In this document: in pieces, positions 7,698-16,657 of the stretch
Numbering within the stretch: position 1 is the stretch's first letter
Layout of the letters: each line of letters starts with the position of its first letter
Assembly (NCBI RefSeq): GCF_003362755.1
Contig: NZ_QKRA01000003.1
Span: forward strand, 496,001-560,000
Reading direction: 5' to 3'
DNA from: Marinomonas piezotolerans
GTDB lineage: Bacteria; Pseudomonadota; Gammaproteobacteria; Pseudomonadales; Marinomonadaceae
DNA length: 64,000 bases
Notes under the pieces: generated by a model
What the model was told of the DNA's origin: nothing
Database searches by the model: none
The model's input: the letters and a program-made list of their open reading frames with translations, nothing else
Position numbers and translations under genes: made by a program

Positions 7698-8108
7698 ATG
7701 ATGATCACAACAGGCAAGAGGCCGACTCTAAACAAGCGTTTTCGCTTAACCTCAACTCATCTTGGAGTCAACGACCCAGCGTCAAACTGGGATGTCACAC
7801 CAACCGATAACTACCGCTTAGCGTGCCTAAATGGCCGCAGACTGGCGGCATGTTACTTATTGCAAATTCAATCCGATCCGAGTCTCGCTGGCACTGGCCT
7901 ATTAGGTCATATCGCGGGTGATATTGATTTTCAGGATCAAACGGCCACCAAAGGCCACTGGGTAGGCTTCTTTAGCTATCTCGAAGAGCAGCTTTATAAG
8001 GCTGCATCCATTTGCGACATTTATTTAGACCTAGCAAAAGCCCAACAGCAATGGGACGACATCGCTGCGCAGCGCGTACAGCTCGAAAAGCAGGAGGAAA
8101 ACCTATGA
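7698..8108 (+). CDS. Short leader-controlled ORF in icd position, copy A
   Basis: 136 residues. Two tandem ATG codons (7698 and 7701) follow AAGGGG; the second has the better spacing. This gene occupies the place of icd in the P1 immI operon, but I see no convincing sequence identity to Icd. Motifs: a basic N terminus TTGKRPTLNKRF, an AACYLLQIQSDPSLAG segment and a C-terminal helix ending QLEKQEENL. It differs from the copy at 20237 at only three residues near position 17-20. Its stop overlaps the antirepressor start (ATGA), so the RNA leader controls both by coupling. Function unknown; a division-inhibitor role like that of Icd is possible but not shown. Confidence 0.75.
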   Translation: MMITTGKRPTLNKRFRLTSTHLGVNDPASNWDVTPTDNYRLACLNGRRLAACYLLQIQSDPSLAGTGLLGHIAGDIDFQDQTATKGHWVGFFSYLEEQLYKAASICDIYLDLAKAQQQWDDIAAQRVQLEKQEENL

Positions 8109-8845
8109 ACATTATGCCGTTTCAATTTCATTCTGCACCGGTTCGGGTGGTGGAACGCGAAGGCGAGCCATGGTTTGTTGCGAAAGATGTGGCGGATGTT
8201 CTGGGGTACTCCAATACATCTAAAGCGGTTAATACGCATTGTAAGGCAGTTGAGACCTGTCCTACCGAAACGGGAGGTCAGGTGCGTCATGTTCAGGTGA
8301 TACCAGAAAGAGACGTCTATCGACTAGTTATGCGCTCCAAGATGCCAGAGGCTGAAGCATTTGAGGAGTGGGTGGTGGGTGAAGTATTGCCTGCGATCCG
8401 AAAGCAGGGCTCCTACTCGCTAAATAAGCCCGAAGACCTCAGCAAAATGGACGTGCTAAAAATGGCACTAGAGTCCGAAGAGCAGCGGCTAAAGCTGGAG
8501 CAAGAGAAACAAGACCTCATCGCCCAGATAGAAGAGGCCGCACCAAAGGTCTCATTTACTGAACAAGTTCAACGAGCGCCCGATACGATCAGCGTTGCCG
8601 AAGCCGCTAAGATCATAGGCACTGGCCAGCGGCGCTTATTCGACTTTCTCCGCAATATCGGCTGGATTTCACGAAGAAACGAGCCATACCAAGAGAAAAT
8701 CGAACAAGGTTTACTTAATGTGAAGCTCAGCAACTTTCAGCACCCAGAGCACGGATTAAAACAATCCGTGACAACTGTGGTGACCGGAAAGGGGTTAACG
8801 AAGCTCAAGCAATTGTGGGATAAGCACCACCCGCAGCTTCATTAG
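8105..8845 (+). CDS. Phage antirepressor, Bro-N plus KilAC-type domains, copy A
   Basis: 246 residues from the ATG at 8105, preceded by AGGAGG and overlapping the upstream stop. Residues about 5-105 are a Bro-N domain (FQFHSAPVRVV, EGEPWFVAKDVADVLGYSN, IPERDVYRLVMRSKMPEAEAFEEWVVGEVLPAIRKQG-type end). Then come a Glu/Lys-rich linker (ALESEEQRLKLEQEKQDL) and a KilAC-like DNA-binding domain from about 155 (ISVAEAAKIIGTGQRRLFDFLRNIGWI...VTGKGLTKL). Such proteins inactivate or bypass the prophage repressor. It is identical to the copy at 20644 except for residues about 32-67 of Bro-N. A strong hairpin terminator follows. Confidence 0.9.
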   Translation: MNIMPFQFHSAPVRVVEREGEPWFVAKDVADVLGYSNTSKAVNTHCKAVETCPTETGGQVRHVQVIPERDVYRLVMRSKMPEAEAFEEWVVGEVLPAIRKQGSYSLNKPEDLSKMDVLKMALESEEQRLKLEQEKQDLIAQIEEAAPKVSFTEQVQRAPDTISVAEAAKIIGTGQRRLFDFLRNIGWISRRNEPYQEKIEQGLLNVKLSNFQHPEHGLKQSVTTVVTGKGLTKLKQLWDKHHPQLH

Positions 8846-8852
8846 GTAATGC

Positions 8853-8880
8853 AGCGCCCTACGGGGCGCTAATCATTTTT
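8853..8880 (+). terminator. Intrinsic terminator after antirepressor copy A
   Basis: AGCGCCC-tac-GGGGCGCT stem followed by AATCATTTTT. It ends the rightward immunity operon within the tail gene cluster. Confidence 0.8.
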
Positions 8881-8949
8881 GAGCAGTGTCTTTTATCTTT
8901 GTTATGATTAATGGGATGTATGTTAGATTAATTGTGAACAGTGCGATAT

Positions 8950-8990
8950 TTGAATTGAATTGAGTATGCAACTAAAATATAGTTGCATAC
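8950..8990 (+). promoter_or_regulatory. hicAB promoter and operator
   Basis: A perfect 10-base inverted repeat, GTATGCAACT (8964-8973) and AGTTGCATAC (8981-8990), separated by seven A/T bases. TTGAAT boxes at 8950-8955 and 8955-8960 pair at 17-base spacing with TAAAAT (8973-8978) and TATAGT (8978-8983), so the -10 lies in the repeat spacer. This fits autorepression by the HicB DNA-binding domain. Confidence 0.75.
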
Positions 8991-9012
8991 ACCGAAGGGA
9001 CGACACCTGCTT

Positions 9013-9261
9013 ATGGGAAAGCAAGAAAAAATACAAAAGAAGATCTTCGCTAAACCAACGTGTGCAAACCTAACATGGAGTGAAGCGAAGAGTTTTCTTG
9101 AATCAAAAGGGTACAGGGAGTTACAGGGGGACGGTTCAAGAGTGCGTTTTGTTCATGATGAGACGCAGGATGTGATCAGACTGCATAAGCCCCATCCAGG
9201 CAATGAATTAAAAAAATATGCAGTTGAGCAGCTTCAAGAGAAGCTGGAATGGATTCGCTAG
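9013..9261 (+). CDS. hicA: HicA-like mRNA interferase toxin
   Basis: 82 residues from ATG 9013; a TTG at 8983 would lie inside the operator, so I prefer the later start although GAAGGGA is 12 bases away. HicA is a small dsRBD-like ribonuclease. Seen here: NLTWSEAKSFLESKGYRELQGDGSRVRFVHDE, in which the G-D-G-S-R-V-R-F stretch holds the place of the usual G-S-H-x-x-F/Y strand, then IRLHKPHPGNELKKYAVEQL, where HKPHPG corresponds to the conserved H-x-H-x-G/K-ELK end. The catalytic His found in many HicA (GSH) seems replaced by Arg, so activity should be tested rather than assumed. hicB follows 11 bases downstream. First gene of a three-gene operon with a SecB-like third gene. Confidence 0.8.
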   Translation: MGKQEKIQKKIFAKPTCANLTWSEAKSFLESKGYRELQGDGSRVRFVHDETQDVIRLHKPHPGNELKKYAVEQLQEKLEWIR

Positions 9262-9272
9262 AGGGGGTTACT

Positions 9273-9749
9273 ATGGCTAGTAAGTATTTTGAGTACAAAG
9301 GTTATACAGGAAGTTTAGATTTCGATATCGAAGATAAAATCCTGTATGGCAAAATAGAGTTCATCAATGATTTGGTGAATTACGAAGGGACTACTTTAGA
9401 AGAGCTGGAAGCGGAGTTCCGTTTAGCGGTGGATGATTATTTGGAGACTTGCGCTGAGATTGGTAAGGCTCCTGAAAAGACTATGTCGGGAACATTTAAT
9501 GTTCGAGTAGGTGCGGATTTGCATAAAAAAGCAGCTAAAGCGGCCTTAAAAGAGTCGAAAAGCATAAATGATATAGTTAAGACCGCGTTAACCTATTATT
9601 TAGAAAAAGATAGTAAAGAATTTCACCTGCATATTCATAAAGAAGAAAAAGTAGGTGCTAATCGAAATGTTCAAGAGCGCGAAATCCCTAGATGGGCTTC
9701 TGATATGAATAATATTGTTGCAGAATCAACAATCAATTGGAGGCACTAA
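9273..9749 (+). CDS. hicB: HicB-like antitoxin with C-terminal chaperone-addiction-like extension
   Basis: 158 residues from ATG 9273 (AGAGGGGG at good spacing). Residues about 1-70 are the HicB RNase-H-like fold (YKGYTGSLDFDIEDKILYGKI...TLEELEAEFRLAVDDYLETC). Residues about 75-110 are a ribbon-helix-helix (GTFNVRVGADLHKKAAKAALKE, then SINDIVKTALTYYL), which should bind the palindrome upstream of hicA. Residues about 113-158 are an extra tail absent from ordinary HicB. It contains REIPRWASDM, close to the E-V-P-T-W peptide that I recall as the SecB-binding motif in the addiction tail of the mycobacterial HigA1 antitoxin. Combined with the SecB-like gene next door, this suggests an antitoxin that needs its own chaperone. 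Confidence 0.8.
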   Translation: MASKYFEYKGYTGSLDFDIEDKILYGKIEFINDLVNYEGTTLEELEAEFRLAVDDYLETCAEIGKAPEKTMSGTFNVRVGADLHKKAAKAALKESKSINDIVKTALTYYLEKDSKEFHLHIHKEEKVGANRNVQEREIPRWASDMNNIVAESTINWRH

Positions 9750-9752
9750 GCT

Positions 9753-10181
9753 ATGCTTGATCAGATTCGATACCTTGGTTACGTATTGAAAGAATCTACG
9801 TTTAAAAACCAAGAGGTTGTTTCGGAAGGCGGATTTATCAACTTAAGTTCAACATTGCGTGATGAGGTTGAAGGGTACATAGATGAAGATAAAGATCATT
9901 TATTTACGTTAACAGTTGACGCAATGTTACAAGGTATGGATAAAGATAAGGTTACGGTAGTATTTCAATGCGAACAAACACTTCAGCTAGAATTTGTGTG
10001 TTTCGATGGACCTTCAAAAAATACTGAAGACGACATTAAAAAATGTGTACAAGATGAGTCTTGGTTCTTTCAGAACTTCGTTGATCTTGCTGTGAAAACA
10101 TCAGTAGAAAAAACACTTTCCGATACCAGCTTCGAAAATATATCTATTCCTCCGTTCTCAAGGCGTTCGTCAGAAAGCTAG
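9753..10181 (+). CDS. SecB-like chaperone of a HicAB toxin-antitoxin-chaperone system
   Basis: 142 residues, starting three bases after hicB, with GGAGG nine bases upstream. The pattern follows SecB: an N-terminal YLGYVLKESTFKN segment, alternating strands (HLFTLTVDAMLQG and KVTVVFQCEQTLQLEF), a loop, then a helix FFQNFVDLAVKTSVEKTL and a final SISIPPFS-like strand (here ENISIPPFS) corresponding to the LPPINF-type end of SecB. Housekeeping secB is not in this window. SecB-like genes as third partners of HigBA, HicAB and MqsRA operons are established as TAC systems. Here the chaperone would fold or protect the HicB tail. The call rests on pattern and context and is not backed by a profile search. 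Confidence 0.7.
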   Translation: MLDQIRYLGYVLKESTFKNQEVVSEGGFINLSSTLRDEVEGYIDEDKDHLFTLTVDAMLQGMDKDKVTVVFQCEQTLQLEFVCFDGPSKNTEDDIKKCVQDESWFFQNFVDLAVKTSVEKTLSDTSFENISIPPFSRRSSES

Positions 10182-10203
10182 AGGATATTAACCAATCAAA
10201 TTG

Positions 10204-10229
10204 AAAACCCGCCCTGTGCGGGTTTTTTT
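10204..10229 (+). terminator. Intrinsic terminator after the hicAB-secB operon
   Basis: AACCCGC-cctgt-GCGGGTT stem followed by a T run to 10229. It separates the accessory operon from the distal tail genes, whose first start codon is only 17 bases further on. Confidence 0.9.
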
Positions 10230-10246
10230 ATGCCCGAGAGGTGGCG

Positions 10247-10798
10247 ATGCTCCCATACATTCAAGAAGCGGAGGTGTCGATCATCTCCAATGATCCCTCT
10301 GTTGTGTCGCGCTCCCGATCAGGGCGCAAGCATGTGCGCAACTTAGAGCGTCAGCATTGGTTACTGGATATTAAGTGGCCAGATTACCTGCGCGATAAAG
10401 CAAACGAAATCACAGTGCAGCTCGATGCAATGCAAGGCCAAGCCGAGACAGCCGATGTCATTCATCCAGTGCAAAGCTACCACCCCAATGCGGGGGCAGA
10501 TTTTACCGCCACATCTGGTGTGGCGGCAGGGGCTGACTCGGTAGCTGTGTCTGGTACGGGCGCATTAACGATCGGCCACCTAGTTCGCTTTCGTGACCAC
10601 TCTAAAGTGTACCGAGTTATTGCGTTATCTGGCTCCACCGTGACGCTTTACCCCAAGCTACGCCGTGCTTTGTCGGCTGCTGAAACCATCACCACGCAGT
10701 CGGTTCCCATTACTGTGACGCGAATAAACGATGAATTAACAGCCAAGCAAAAGGGGCCGTTGTCGTCTTTGTCTGCAAGCTTTGAAGAGATGTTGTAA
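10247..10798 (+). CDS. Phage distal tail protein (lambda M/L position)
   Basis: 183 residues from ATG 10247, preceded by GAGAGG at five bases; an in-frame GTG at 10241 is less likely. The N terminus carries RSGRKHVRNLERQHWLLDIKWPDYLRDKA, typical of phage tail proteins between tape measure and tip. The centre (about residues 90-150) is a beta domain with a carbohydrate-module-like flavour (SGVAAGADSVAVSGTG...IGHLVRFRDHSKVYRVIALSG). Its normal neighbour upstream would be the tape measure gene, now 3.5 kb away because of the accessory cassette. The next gene starts immediately after the stop. Confidence 0.6.
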   Translation: MLPYIQEAEVSIISNDPSVVSRSRSGRKHVRNLERQHWLLDIKWPDYLRDKANEITVQLDAMQGQAETADVIHPVQSYHPNAGADFTATSGVAAGADSVAVSGTGALTIGHLVRFRDHSKVYRVIALSGSTVTLYPKLRRALSAAETITTQSVPITVTRINDELTAKQKGPLSSLSASFEEML

Positions 10799-11314
10799 AT
10801 GATCATTCGCAATCTAATCAAAATGAACTTCACCAATGGCGGCGAGCTGGCCATGACAGATGGCGGTGTGCCGGTGCAGTTTAATGGCACGCTATACGAG
10901 CCTGATTTGTATCTCGATGAAGACGGCATCACTGAGGTTGAAGAGTCTCTAGAGATCACAACCAATGATTGGAATGTCTCGCTTAATGTCTTATCACCCG
11001 ATGATCCGGTGCTATTGGCCTTCACGAGCCATGCGTACTTAAACCAACGCGTGAGCTATTACCGTCAATACGTTTGGGATGATGGCACAGAGCAGATCCG
11101 CAAGCTGTTTGAAGGCTTAATGATCGACTTTGAAGCTATCGACGCGGAAGACGGCTACACCATCCAAGTGACCGCCAGTGCCAACATCGTCCATTGGCAG
11201 CAAGTGCGCGGCCGCACGACCAATAGTGACTCACAGCAGCAGCTCTATCCAAACGACAAAGGCTTTGAATTTGCTGGCACCGAAACACAGGATATTAAAT
11301 GGGGTAAAAGCTGA
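10799..11314 (+). CDS. Phage minor tail protein (lambda L position)
   Basis: 171 residues, ATG directly after the previous stop. It begins with MIIRNLIKMNFTNGGELAMTDG and contains VQFNGTLYEPDLYLDEDGI and an LEITTNDWNVSLNVLSPDDPVLLAF stretch split by turns, a layout seen in baseplate-hub-side tail proteins next to J. Lambda L carries an Fe-S cluster with conserved cysteines; there are none here, so it is a different family in the same position. The stop overlaps the J start (TGATG at 11312-11316). No NlpC/P60 (K) or I gene lies between this and J. Confidence 0.55.
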   Translation: MIIRNLIKMNFTNGGELAMTDGGVPVQFNGTLYEPDLYLDEDGITEVEESLEITTNDWNVSLNVLSPDDPVLLAFTSHAYLNQRVSYYRQYVWDDGTEQIRKLFEGLMIDFEAIDAEDGYTIQVTASANIVHWQQVRGRTTNSDSQQQLYPNDKGFEFAGTETQDIKWGKS

Positions 11315-14300
11315 TGAGTATTGTGGATAAAATTAAAGAGAGGGGGCGTAAGTTTGGGAGATGGGCTGGTAAGACTGTTACTGACCCTATAGGTGCATGG
11401 CAGGATGTTGGTGAAGGGATTTACCACGCTTGGAAAGACGTTGGCGATTGGATCGAGCAGCTTTGGAACCAAGAAGAGCCTACCGAAGGGCTTACGACCA
11501 ATAAAAGCTCCGCCTCGGCCAACATTCCTATTGCCTACGGCACTGTGAAGCTGGGTGGAACGCGTGTATTCCTATCAAGCACCGGCAGTAAGAACAAATA
11601 TCTAAACTCAGTGCTGGTACAGTGCGAAGGCCCAATCAAAGGTACTAAAGAGGTATTCATATCCGATAAGGCAGCGAGCACCTACGGCAATAAACTGCGT
11701 TATAGCTACTACACCGGTACGCCAGACCAAGCGGCCGACGCAAACTATGTATCAGAACTAAGCGAATGGACCACTGACCACCGTTTGCAGGGCTTGGCAT
11801 ATGTGGCGGCGCGGTATGAATACGACAAAGACAAATACAGCGGCTTACCTGTATTCACGTCTATTATCGAGGGTAAGTTAATCTATGATCCACGTACCGA
11901 GAACACAGGCTTTAGTGACAACTTTGCATTGGTAGTGTTGGATTACTTTCGTGGTTCTTATGGCGTGAATATGGACGACGACCTGATAGATTTTGAGTCG
12001 TTCAAAGCCTCCGCTGATCTAGCCGATGTCGAATATGAAAGCCGCTCTGACAGCGGCGTCATGGTAAAGCGTTTCGCGTGTAATACTGTTATTAAGACCT
12101 CCAAGCCGCCGCTAGAAAACATCAAAACGCTTGTCAGCGAAAGCCGCGCATTTCTCGTGCAGACCGCTGGCCAGTGGCGTTACGTCATTCAAAACGATGC
12201 GACGGCAGATCATACGATCACCTACGATGATGTGATCGGGGAGATCTCACGCCGCCCAAATGGGGCGCGTGATAAATACAATCGCGTTACTGTGAAATAT
12301 GTCGATCCAGATACTCAATGGAAGACCAACGAAGCGACCTACCCGATTGATGATTCTGAATATCAGGCGTTGCTTGAAGAGGATAACTGGGAAGAATCCC
12401 ACGAAGACATCACCGTCTCATCCTGCACTAATCGTTACCAGGCATTAGATATTGCCCGTCAGGCTCTTCTTGAGAGTCGAATCGGTGGGCAGGTCGCGTT
12501 TAACGGCCAACCGTGGCTAATCGATGTGCGCTGTGGTGATTTGATCGTGCTTGATATCCCCGGCTTGAATGATGGTGTGTTGTGGCGTGTGTCGTCCCGT
12601 ACAATGGATGCCGACGGCGGCATTGCATTTGAATGTGCTGCGTACGATCCGAGCATTTTTCCTTGGATTGATTTGCCAGACCAAAACACCGTAACACCGC
12701 CCACGGTGGCTGATGCGAGTGAACTGCCCGCACCAACTTCCTTTGCGTTCGTTCCTGATTGGAGCGCTAGCGCCGTGGGAACGCTACAGTGGGCGCAGTC
12801 AGACAGTGCCTTTGTGCATGATTACACGATTGAGATCGTAGACGCGGGTTCTGTGCCGGTGCTCAGCACGACACTAGCGCATTCTAGTGACTGGGCGGAT
12901 GCCTTTGTTCCAGCGCTCGCATTGCCTACTCTTGCAGCGGGGAGTTATACGGCCTATGTCCGTGCTCGCAATGCATTGACTCGATCAGAGCCAGCGACTT
13001 TGACCTTTAGTGTATCGGTGCCTGTTACCGATCGTGTGACGGGGTTAGCAATGGTGGGGGCGTTTGATCGCTCATTATCGATCGCTTGGAGCCATTTAAA
13101 CACCGAAGCACTGAGCCACTATCAAATCCAGCTTTGGGATACAGCGGCGGGTACGAGTCTAGCCACACTTTCTTCAAGCATTAATACTGCAACGGTTGAC
13201 TATGAAGTGTTTCAGTCTCTTGGCTTCCCTCGCTCATTTGATGTGCGGGTAGCGGGTGTCAACGTCAGCGGTGAAGTAGGTGAATCGGCAGCGATAGCGG
13301 TCTCAAAGCCTGCGCCTGTTGCACCAGCAACGCAGCTTTGGGCGTCAGTAGATGAAATCAAATTAACTTTCAATCGCCCTACAAATGCTCTCGGCGTTGT
13401 TGTGTATTTGGACGGTGTTGAGCAGTACCGAGGCGAGTCATTATCCGCTGTGCTATCGGGCCTAACGGCTCAAACCAACTACAGTATTGATGTTGCCTCT
13501 TACGACTCCTTCGGCCTCGGTGCCGTGGCGAATTACTCAGCTACAACTCTGCAGGACGTTGTGGCTCAGTCTATCCAGCAGCTCACAGACCGTGATTTGT
13601 CGATTGAGCGCGAGTTACAGGCCCGTGAGATTGATCGAGCAGCGGCACAAGAGGGTACTGACGAAGCGCTTGCGCTGGCGTTCTTTCACTCTGCTGAGTT
13701 GGAGCGCAATCAGCAATCGCAAAACGATGAGTATTACCGCATTCTCAATGCAGTGATAGAGATCGACCCGACAACGGGGACGATCACAAACCGCGCGTAT
13801 GAGTACACGAACGACAAAATTAGTAATGTTCAGTTGCTCATCGATGCGGTTAACTCGTCTGTCATGATCGAAGCGCAGCGTATCACCACTGCAGAAGGTC
13901 GCATCACAGATGCTGAGTCAGAGCTGCTGGTACAAGCGGGTCTGATTAATAGTCGTGTCACGTACACAGAGCTGGATGAAACCATCGCAGGTGCGATTGC
14001 CGCGATACAACCTGCTTATGCGACAAGCTTCAACACGGGGCTTGATGGCTGGTCAGCGCAATCCGGTACCGCTGTTTACAATGCGGGTGCCTGGGTTGAT
14101 ATGACCTTGGGTGATGTGGCCAGTGACATGAGCTTTGATGGGGCTGAAAACCCTGTCATTCAGTTGGTAATCGCGCGCGATGCAGGTGCTGTCTGGGCGG
14201 GTAAAATCCAATGGTCCACTGCGTCGCACGGTTACTCATCGAGCCATGAGTCGGATATATCAGAGATCACGGATGACGGCGAGCAATACACCGTTACCAT

Positions 14301-16371
14301 TGATCTTGGCAATGAAGCGGACTACGTAGGCAATACGATCACAGGTCTTCGTATATTGTTGGGTGCAACGACTGCAGACGTCTATCGCTTGTATTCTGTG
14401 CAAGCGGGTAAGCGTAATGCTGCACAAGCAGCTCTGGAGGGTTTACAGGGGCGAGTATCCACAGCAGAGCAATCTATTAGTGCTATTGAAGGGAGTTTAA
14501 CTAACTACGTATCAACGACTTGGTATGAGCAAAACGCTCTGACCGTGACGGACGTTCAGCAAGAGCTGAGCAGCTTTGATGCGACTTACTCCGTTAGTGC
14601 AACATTAACTCAGTTGGACGAAGATGGAACGATCGTGAAAGCCAATAGTGCCGCCACTTGGATCGATGTAGCGGATACAACAATCACCAATATCGCTCAG
14701 TCTGTTGTAGCGCAAGAGACAGGCTCTCGCTTTACGCAAATAGAGCAAGAGTTGGATGCGCAAGCAGGGACGATCGCACAGCAAGTTGGCAGCGTATTTC
14801 TAGCCGACGCTAAAGCCGAGGAAGCCAGTGCAGAAGCGGTGCGCAATGCCTTTTCTGCATTAGAGAATGAGCGTGAAGCGCTGGGCGCACAGGACGGTGT
14901 CGCCCTGGCACGAGCGGAAACCAAGGCTGTGGCCGATGAGCAATCTGCATTGGCGCTATCTGTCGAAGAGCTCGATGCGCTAGTGGGTGACAACCACGCT
15001 GAATTCAACGACTACAAGCGTGCGGCCATCGGCTACTGCGTTGATGCAAACGGCAATCCTACCAGTCATGAAACCGCTGCGGCTTGTGAGCTGGCGGGTA
15101 ATACGTGGGTTGGGGAGCAACCCTTAGCGGAAGCACTGCGAAGAGTGCGCCTTACGGGCACGGATGCTGAAGGTAACTCAGTCGAAGCAACAGCAGGAAC
15201 CATCCTGCAGGCGTTGCTTGATACCGACGGTAACCTCGCCGTGACCGCTTCTTTGCTTGCCACTTACGGCGAGCAGCTCGCGGGCATTTTCGCGAATGTG
15301 GGCGAGAACGGAAGCGAGCTTATCGCGTTGGCCAACGCATTCAAAGTCCAAACTGAGAATGGTTCCAAAACGCCATTTAAAGTGGTGGGCGATGAAGTCA
15401 TTGCAGACAACTTGGTCGTTGAAACCCTGCGTATACCAGCGAGCGATTCGGACAACACGCCCGTTGACGTCACGACGTTTGAGCAATTGAAGGGGAATCA
15501 AGGTGAACAAGGCCCACAGGGTGAGCAGGGGCCGATAGGGTCGCAGGGACCGCAAGGACCAGAAGGAGAGCGGGGTCCACAAGGTGAGCAAGGGCCGCAA
15601 GGACCTGAGGGAGAGCAAGGCCCACAAGGCATGCTGCCTGCTCCAACTGGTGCTGCTGGCTTGTTTGCGAGCAATGATTATTTAGGCTATCACAACGGCA
15701 CAAACTGGCGGTCTTACATTAATAGTGACGGTGGATTCTACTTCGAAGATGCTGCAGGGAATTACATCACCAATTTGTTCCACAACGGGACATTGACTGT
15801 AAAAGGGCGTGTCGAAGCGACAGAGGGCGAGTTCTCGGGGGAGGTGAATGCGTTTAAGTTTGAGGATACGCAGTGGGAACGTCCGGCAACGATTAACTAC
15901 GTTACAAACACCGACTTAACACAGAAGGACTTTGGTTATGGTGGCTATGTCAGTAACTATCAATTTATTAATTTGCCTGACTCTGGTCGATTTTATGAGA
16001 ACTCTGAAACTGAAATTTTCGACATATCTGTGTGGGTCTATTGTGACAAAGATTACTGGCCAAACTGGATAAAGTGGGATGCGCCGTGGCCGTTCCCGAA
16101 TGACGAATGGGGGCAAGATACGCTGCAAGGCGGGGTTTATGCCGAGGAATATTTGAAGCGTCAATGGATTCGCGTACCTGAGAAATGGTACTGGATATAC
16201 AAGCATGGGGTTTCTAATGCATCTTTACTGGTAAATACCTACCGTATCAAAGAGGCGATGGGTAACCCTCCTGACGCTACTCCTATGAAAGTCGTGCTTT
16301 CAGTTCCTTCACGAACGGGTGGAGATACCGGATTCCATTGGTATAACGGCCCTTATCAATATCAATACTAG
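11314..16371 (+). CDS. Phage tail tip attachment protein J (central fibre, host specificity)
   Basis: 1685 residues. After a short amphipathic N terminus the J core begins near residue 70 ([28 protein letters not shown]), with the hub domains through about residue 460. Fibronectin III-like repeats follow, about 470-760, then helical regions with DUF1983-like heptads ([23 protein letters not shown]). A Cys-containing insert YCVDANGNP...[11 protein letters not shown] lies near 1233-1262. A collagen-like Gly-x-y stretch of 16 triplets is near 1393-1440, and a C-terminal domain of about 240 residues follows, probably the receptor-binding head. Lambda J is 1132 residues, so this is a long form. 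It is start-coupled to the previous gene. Confidence 0.85.
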   Translation: MSIVDKIKERGRKFGRWAGKTVTDPIGAWQDVGEGIYHAWKDVGDWIEQLWNQEEPTEGLTTNKSSASANIPIAYGTVKLGGTRVFLSSTGSKNKYLNSVLVQCEGPIKGTKEVFISDKAASTYGNKLRYSYYTGTPDQAADANYVSELSEWTTDHRLQGLAYVAARYEYDKDKYSGLPVFTSIIEGKLIYDPRTENTGFSDNFALVVLDYFRGSYGVNMDDDLIDFESFKASADLADVEYESRSDSGVMVKRFACNTVIKTSKPPLENIKTLVSESRAFLVQTAGQWRYVIQNDATADHTITYDDVIGEISRRPNGARDKYNRVTVKYVDPDTQWKTNEATYPIDDSEYQALLEEDNWEESHEDITVSSCTNRYQALDIARQALLESRIGGQVAFNGQPWLIDVRCGDLIVLDIPGLNDGVLWRVSSRTMDADGGIAFECAAYDPSIFPWIDLPDQNTVTPPTVADASELPAPTSFAFVPDWSASAVGTLQWAQSDSAFVHDYTIEIVDAGSVPVLSTTLAHSSDWADAFVPALALPTLAAGSYTAYVRARNALTRSEPATLTFSVSVPVTDRVTGLAMVGAFDRSLSIAWSHLNTEALSHYQIQLWDTAAGTSLATLSSSINTATVDYEVFQSLGFPRSFDVRVAGVNVSGEVGESAAIAVSKPAPVAPATQLWASVDEIKLTFNRPTNALGVVVYLDGVEQYRGESLSAVLSGLTAQTNYSIDVASYDSFGLGAVANYSATTLQDVVAQSIQQLTDRDLSIERELQAREIDRAAAQEGTDEALALAFFHSAELERNQQSQNDEYYRILNAVIEIDPTTGTITNRAYEYTNDKISNVQLLIDAVNSSVMIEAQRITTAEGRITDAESELLVQAGLINSRVTYTELDETIAGAIAAIQPAYATSFNTGLDGWSAQSGTAVYNAGAWVDMTLGDVASDMSFDGAENPVIQLVIARDAGAVWAGKIQWSTASHGYSSSHESDISEITDDGEQYTVTIDLGNEADYVGNTITGLRILLGATTADVYRLYSVQAGKRNAAQAALEGLQGRVSTAEQSISAIEGSLTNYVSTTWYEQNALTVTDVQQELSSFDATYSVSATLTQLDEDGTIVKANSAATWIDVADTTITNIAQSVVAQETGSRFTQIEQELDAQAGTIAQQVGSVFLADAKAEEASAEAVRNAFSALENEREALGAQDGVALARAETKAVADEQSALALSVEELDALVGDNHAEFNDYKRAAIGYCVDANGNPTSHETAAACELAGNTWVGEQPLAEALRRVRLTGTDAEGNSVEATAGTILQALLDTDGNLAVTASLLATYGEQLAGIFANVGENGSELIALANAFKVQTENGSKTPFKVVGDEVIADNLVVETLRIPASDSDNTPVDVTTFEQLKGNQGEQGPQGEQGPIGSQGPQGPEGERGPQGEQGPQGPEGEQGPQGMLPAPTGAAGLFASNDYLGYHNGTNWRSYINSDGGFYFEDAAGNYITNLFHNGTLTVKGRVEATEGEFSGEVNAFKFEDTQWERPATINYVTNTDLTQKDFGYGGYVSNYQFINLPDSGRFYENSETEIFDISVWVYCDKDYWPNWIKWDAPWPFPNDEWGQDTLQGGVYAEEYLKRQWIRVPEKWYWIYKHGVSNASLLVNTYRIKEAMGNPPDATPMKVVLSVPSRTGGDTGFHWYNGPYQYQY

Positions 16372-16381
16372 CGAGGCATCA

Positions 16382-16648
16382 ATGAAGCAACTCATAATTT
16401 TGGCGATGCTGTTCATGCTCGCTGGGTGCGCACATCAGCGCTTTCAAACGGGCTTGGCCGTACACGATCGAGGGCGGGATTCACCCGAAATTGATCTCAA
16501 TCCAACACTCGGATACATACGATTCGAGACACTCAATCAAAGGCGCGACAGCGCCTTTTTTTGTGAGCATGTATCAGCGATCGATCAGCAAGAAGATGGC
16601 TACGGGCTTAATGCTTGTGGTGTCCTGTTCAATATTAATATCAGATAA
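16382..16648 (+). CDS. Small phage lipoprotein
   Basis: 88 residues from ATG 16382, 11 bases after the J stop. The signal peptide KQLIILAMLFMLAGC has a clear lipobox LAGC, with lipidated Cys at residue 17. The mature part has short strand-like motifs (LGYIRFETLNQ, NACGVLFNIN) and two further cysteines, which suggests a small periplasmic or outer-membrane-attached fold. Phage-encoded lipoproteins next to tail genes often act in superinfection exclusion by blocking the receptor, but I cannot show that here. An intrinsic terminator lies inside the reading frame (16539-16562). Confidence 0.65.
   Translation: MKQLIILAMLFMLAGCAHQRFQTGLAVHDRGRDSPEIDLNPTLGYIRFETLNQRRDSAFFCEHVSAIDQQEDGYGLNACGVLFNINIR
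16539..16562 (+). terminator. Intrinsic terminator located inside the lipoprotein reading frame
   Basis: AAAGGCGC-gaca-GCGCCTTT stem (16539-16546 with 16551-16558) running into seven T. It falls about two thirds into the lipoprotein gene, so part of the transcripts from the tail operon may stop here before the fibre gene. Confidence 0.65.
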
Positions 16649-16657
16649 GGAAGACCA

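Larger units (their letters stand above)
7378..8858. repeat. Direct repeat copy A (RNA leader + 136-residue ORF + antirepressor)
   Basis: This 1.48-kb stretch is highly similar to 19923-21398, in the same orientation. Similarity begins at gcgcaaatctaccag just after the toxin-operon control region and ends just after the antirepressor stop. The toxin and partner genes to the left are not part of the near-identical block. Differences concentrate in the RNA leader and in one patch of the Bro-N domain. Confidence 0.9.

Noticed and set aside
7385..7735. Minus-strand reading frame across the RNA leader
   Set aside because: It spans the structured leader and its homologous region in copy B is not kept open; base changes follow RNA pairing, not codons.
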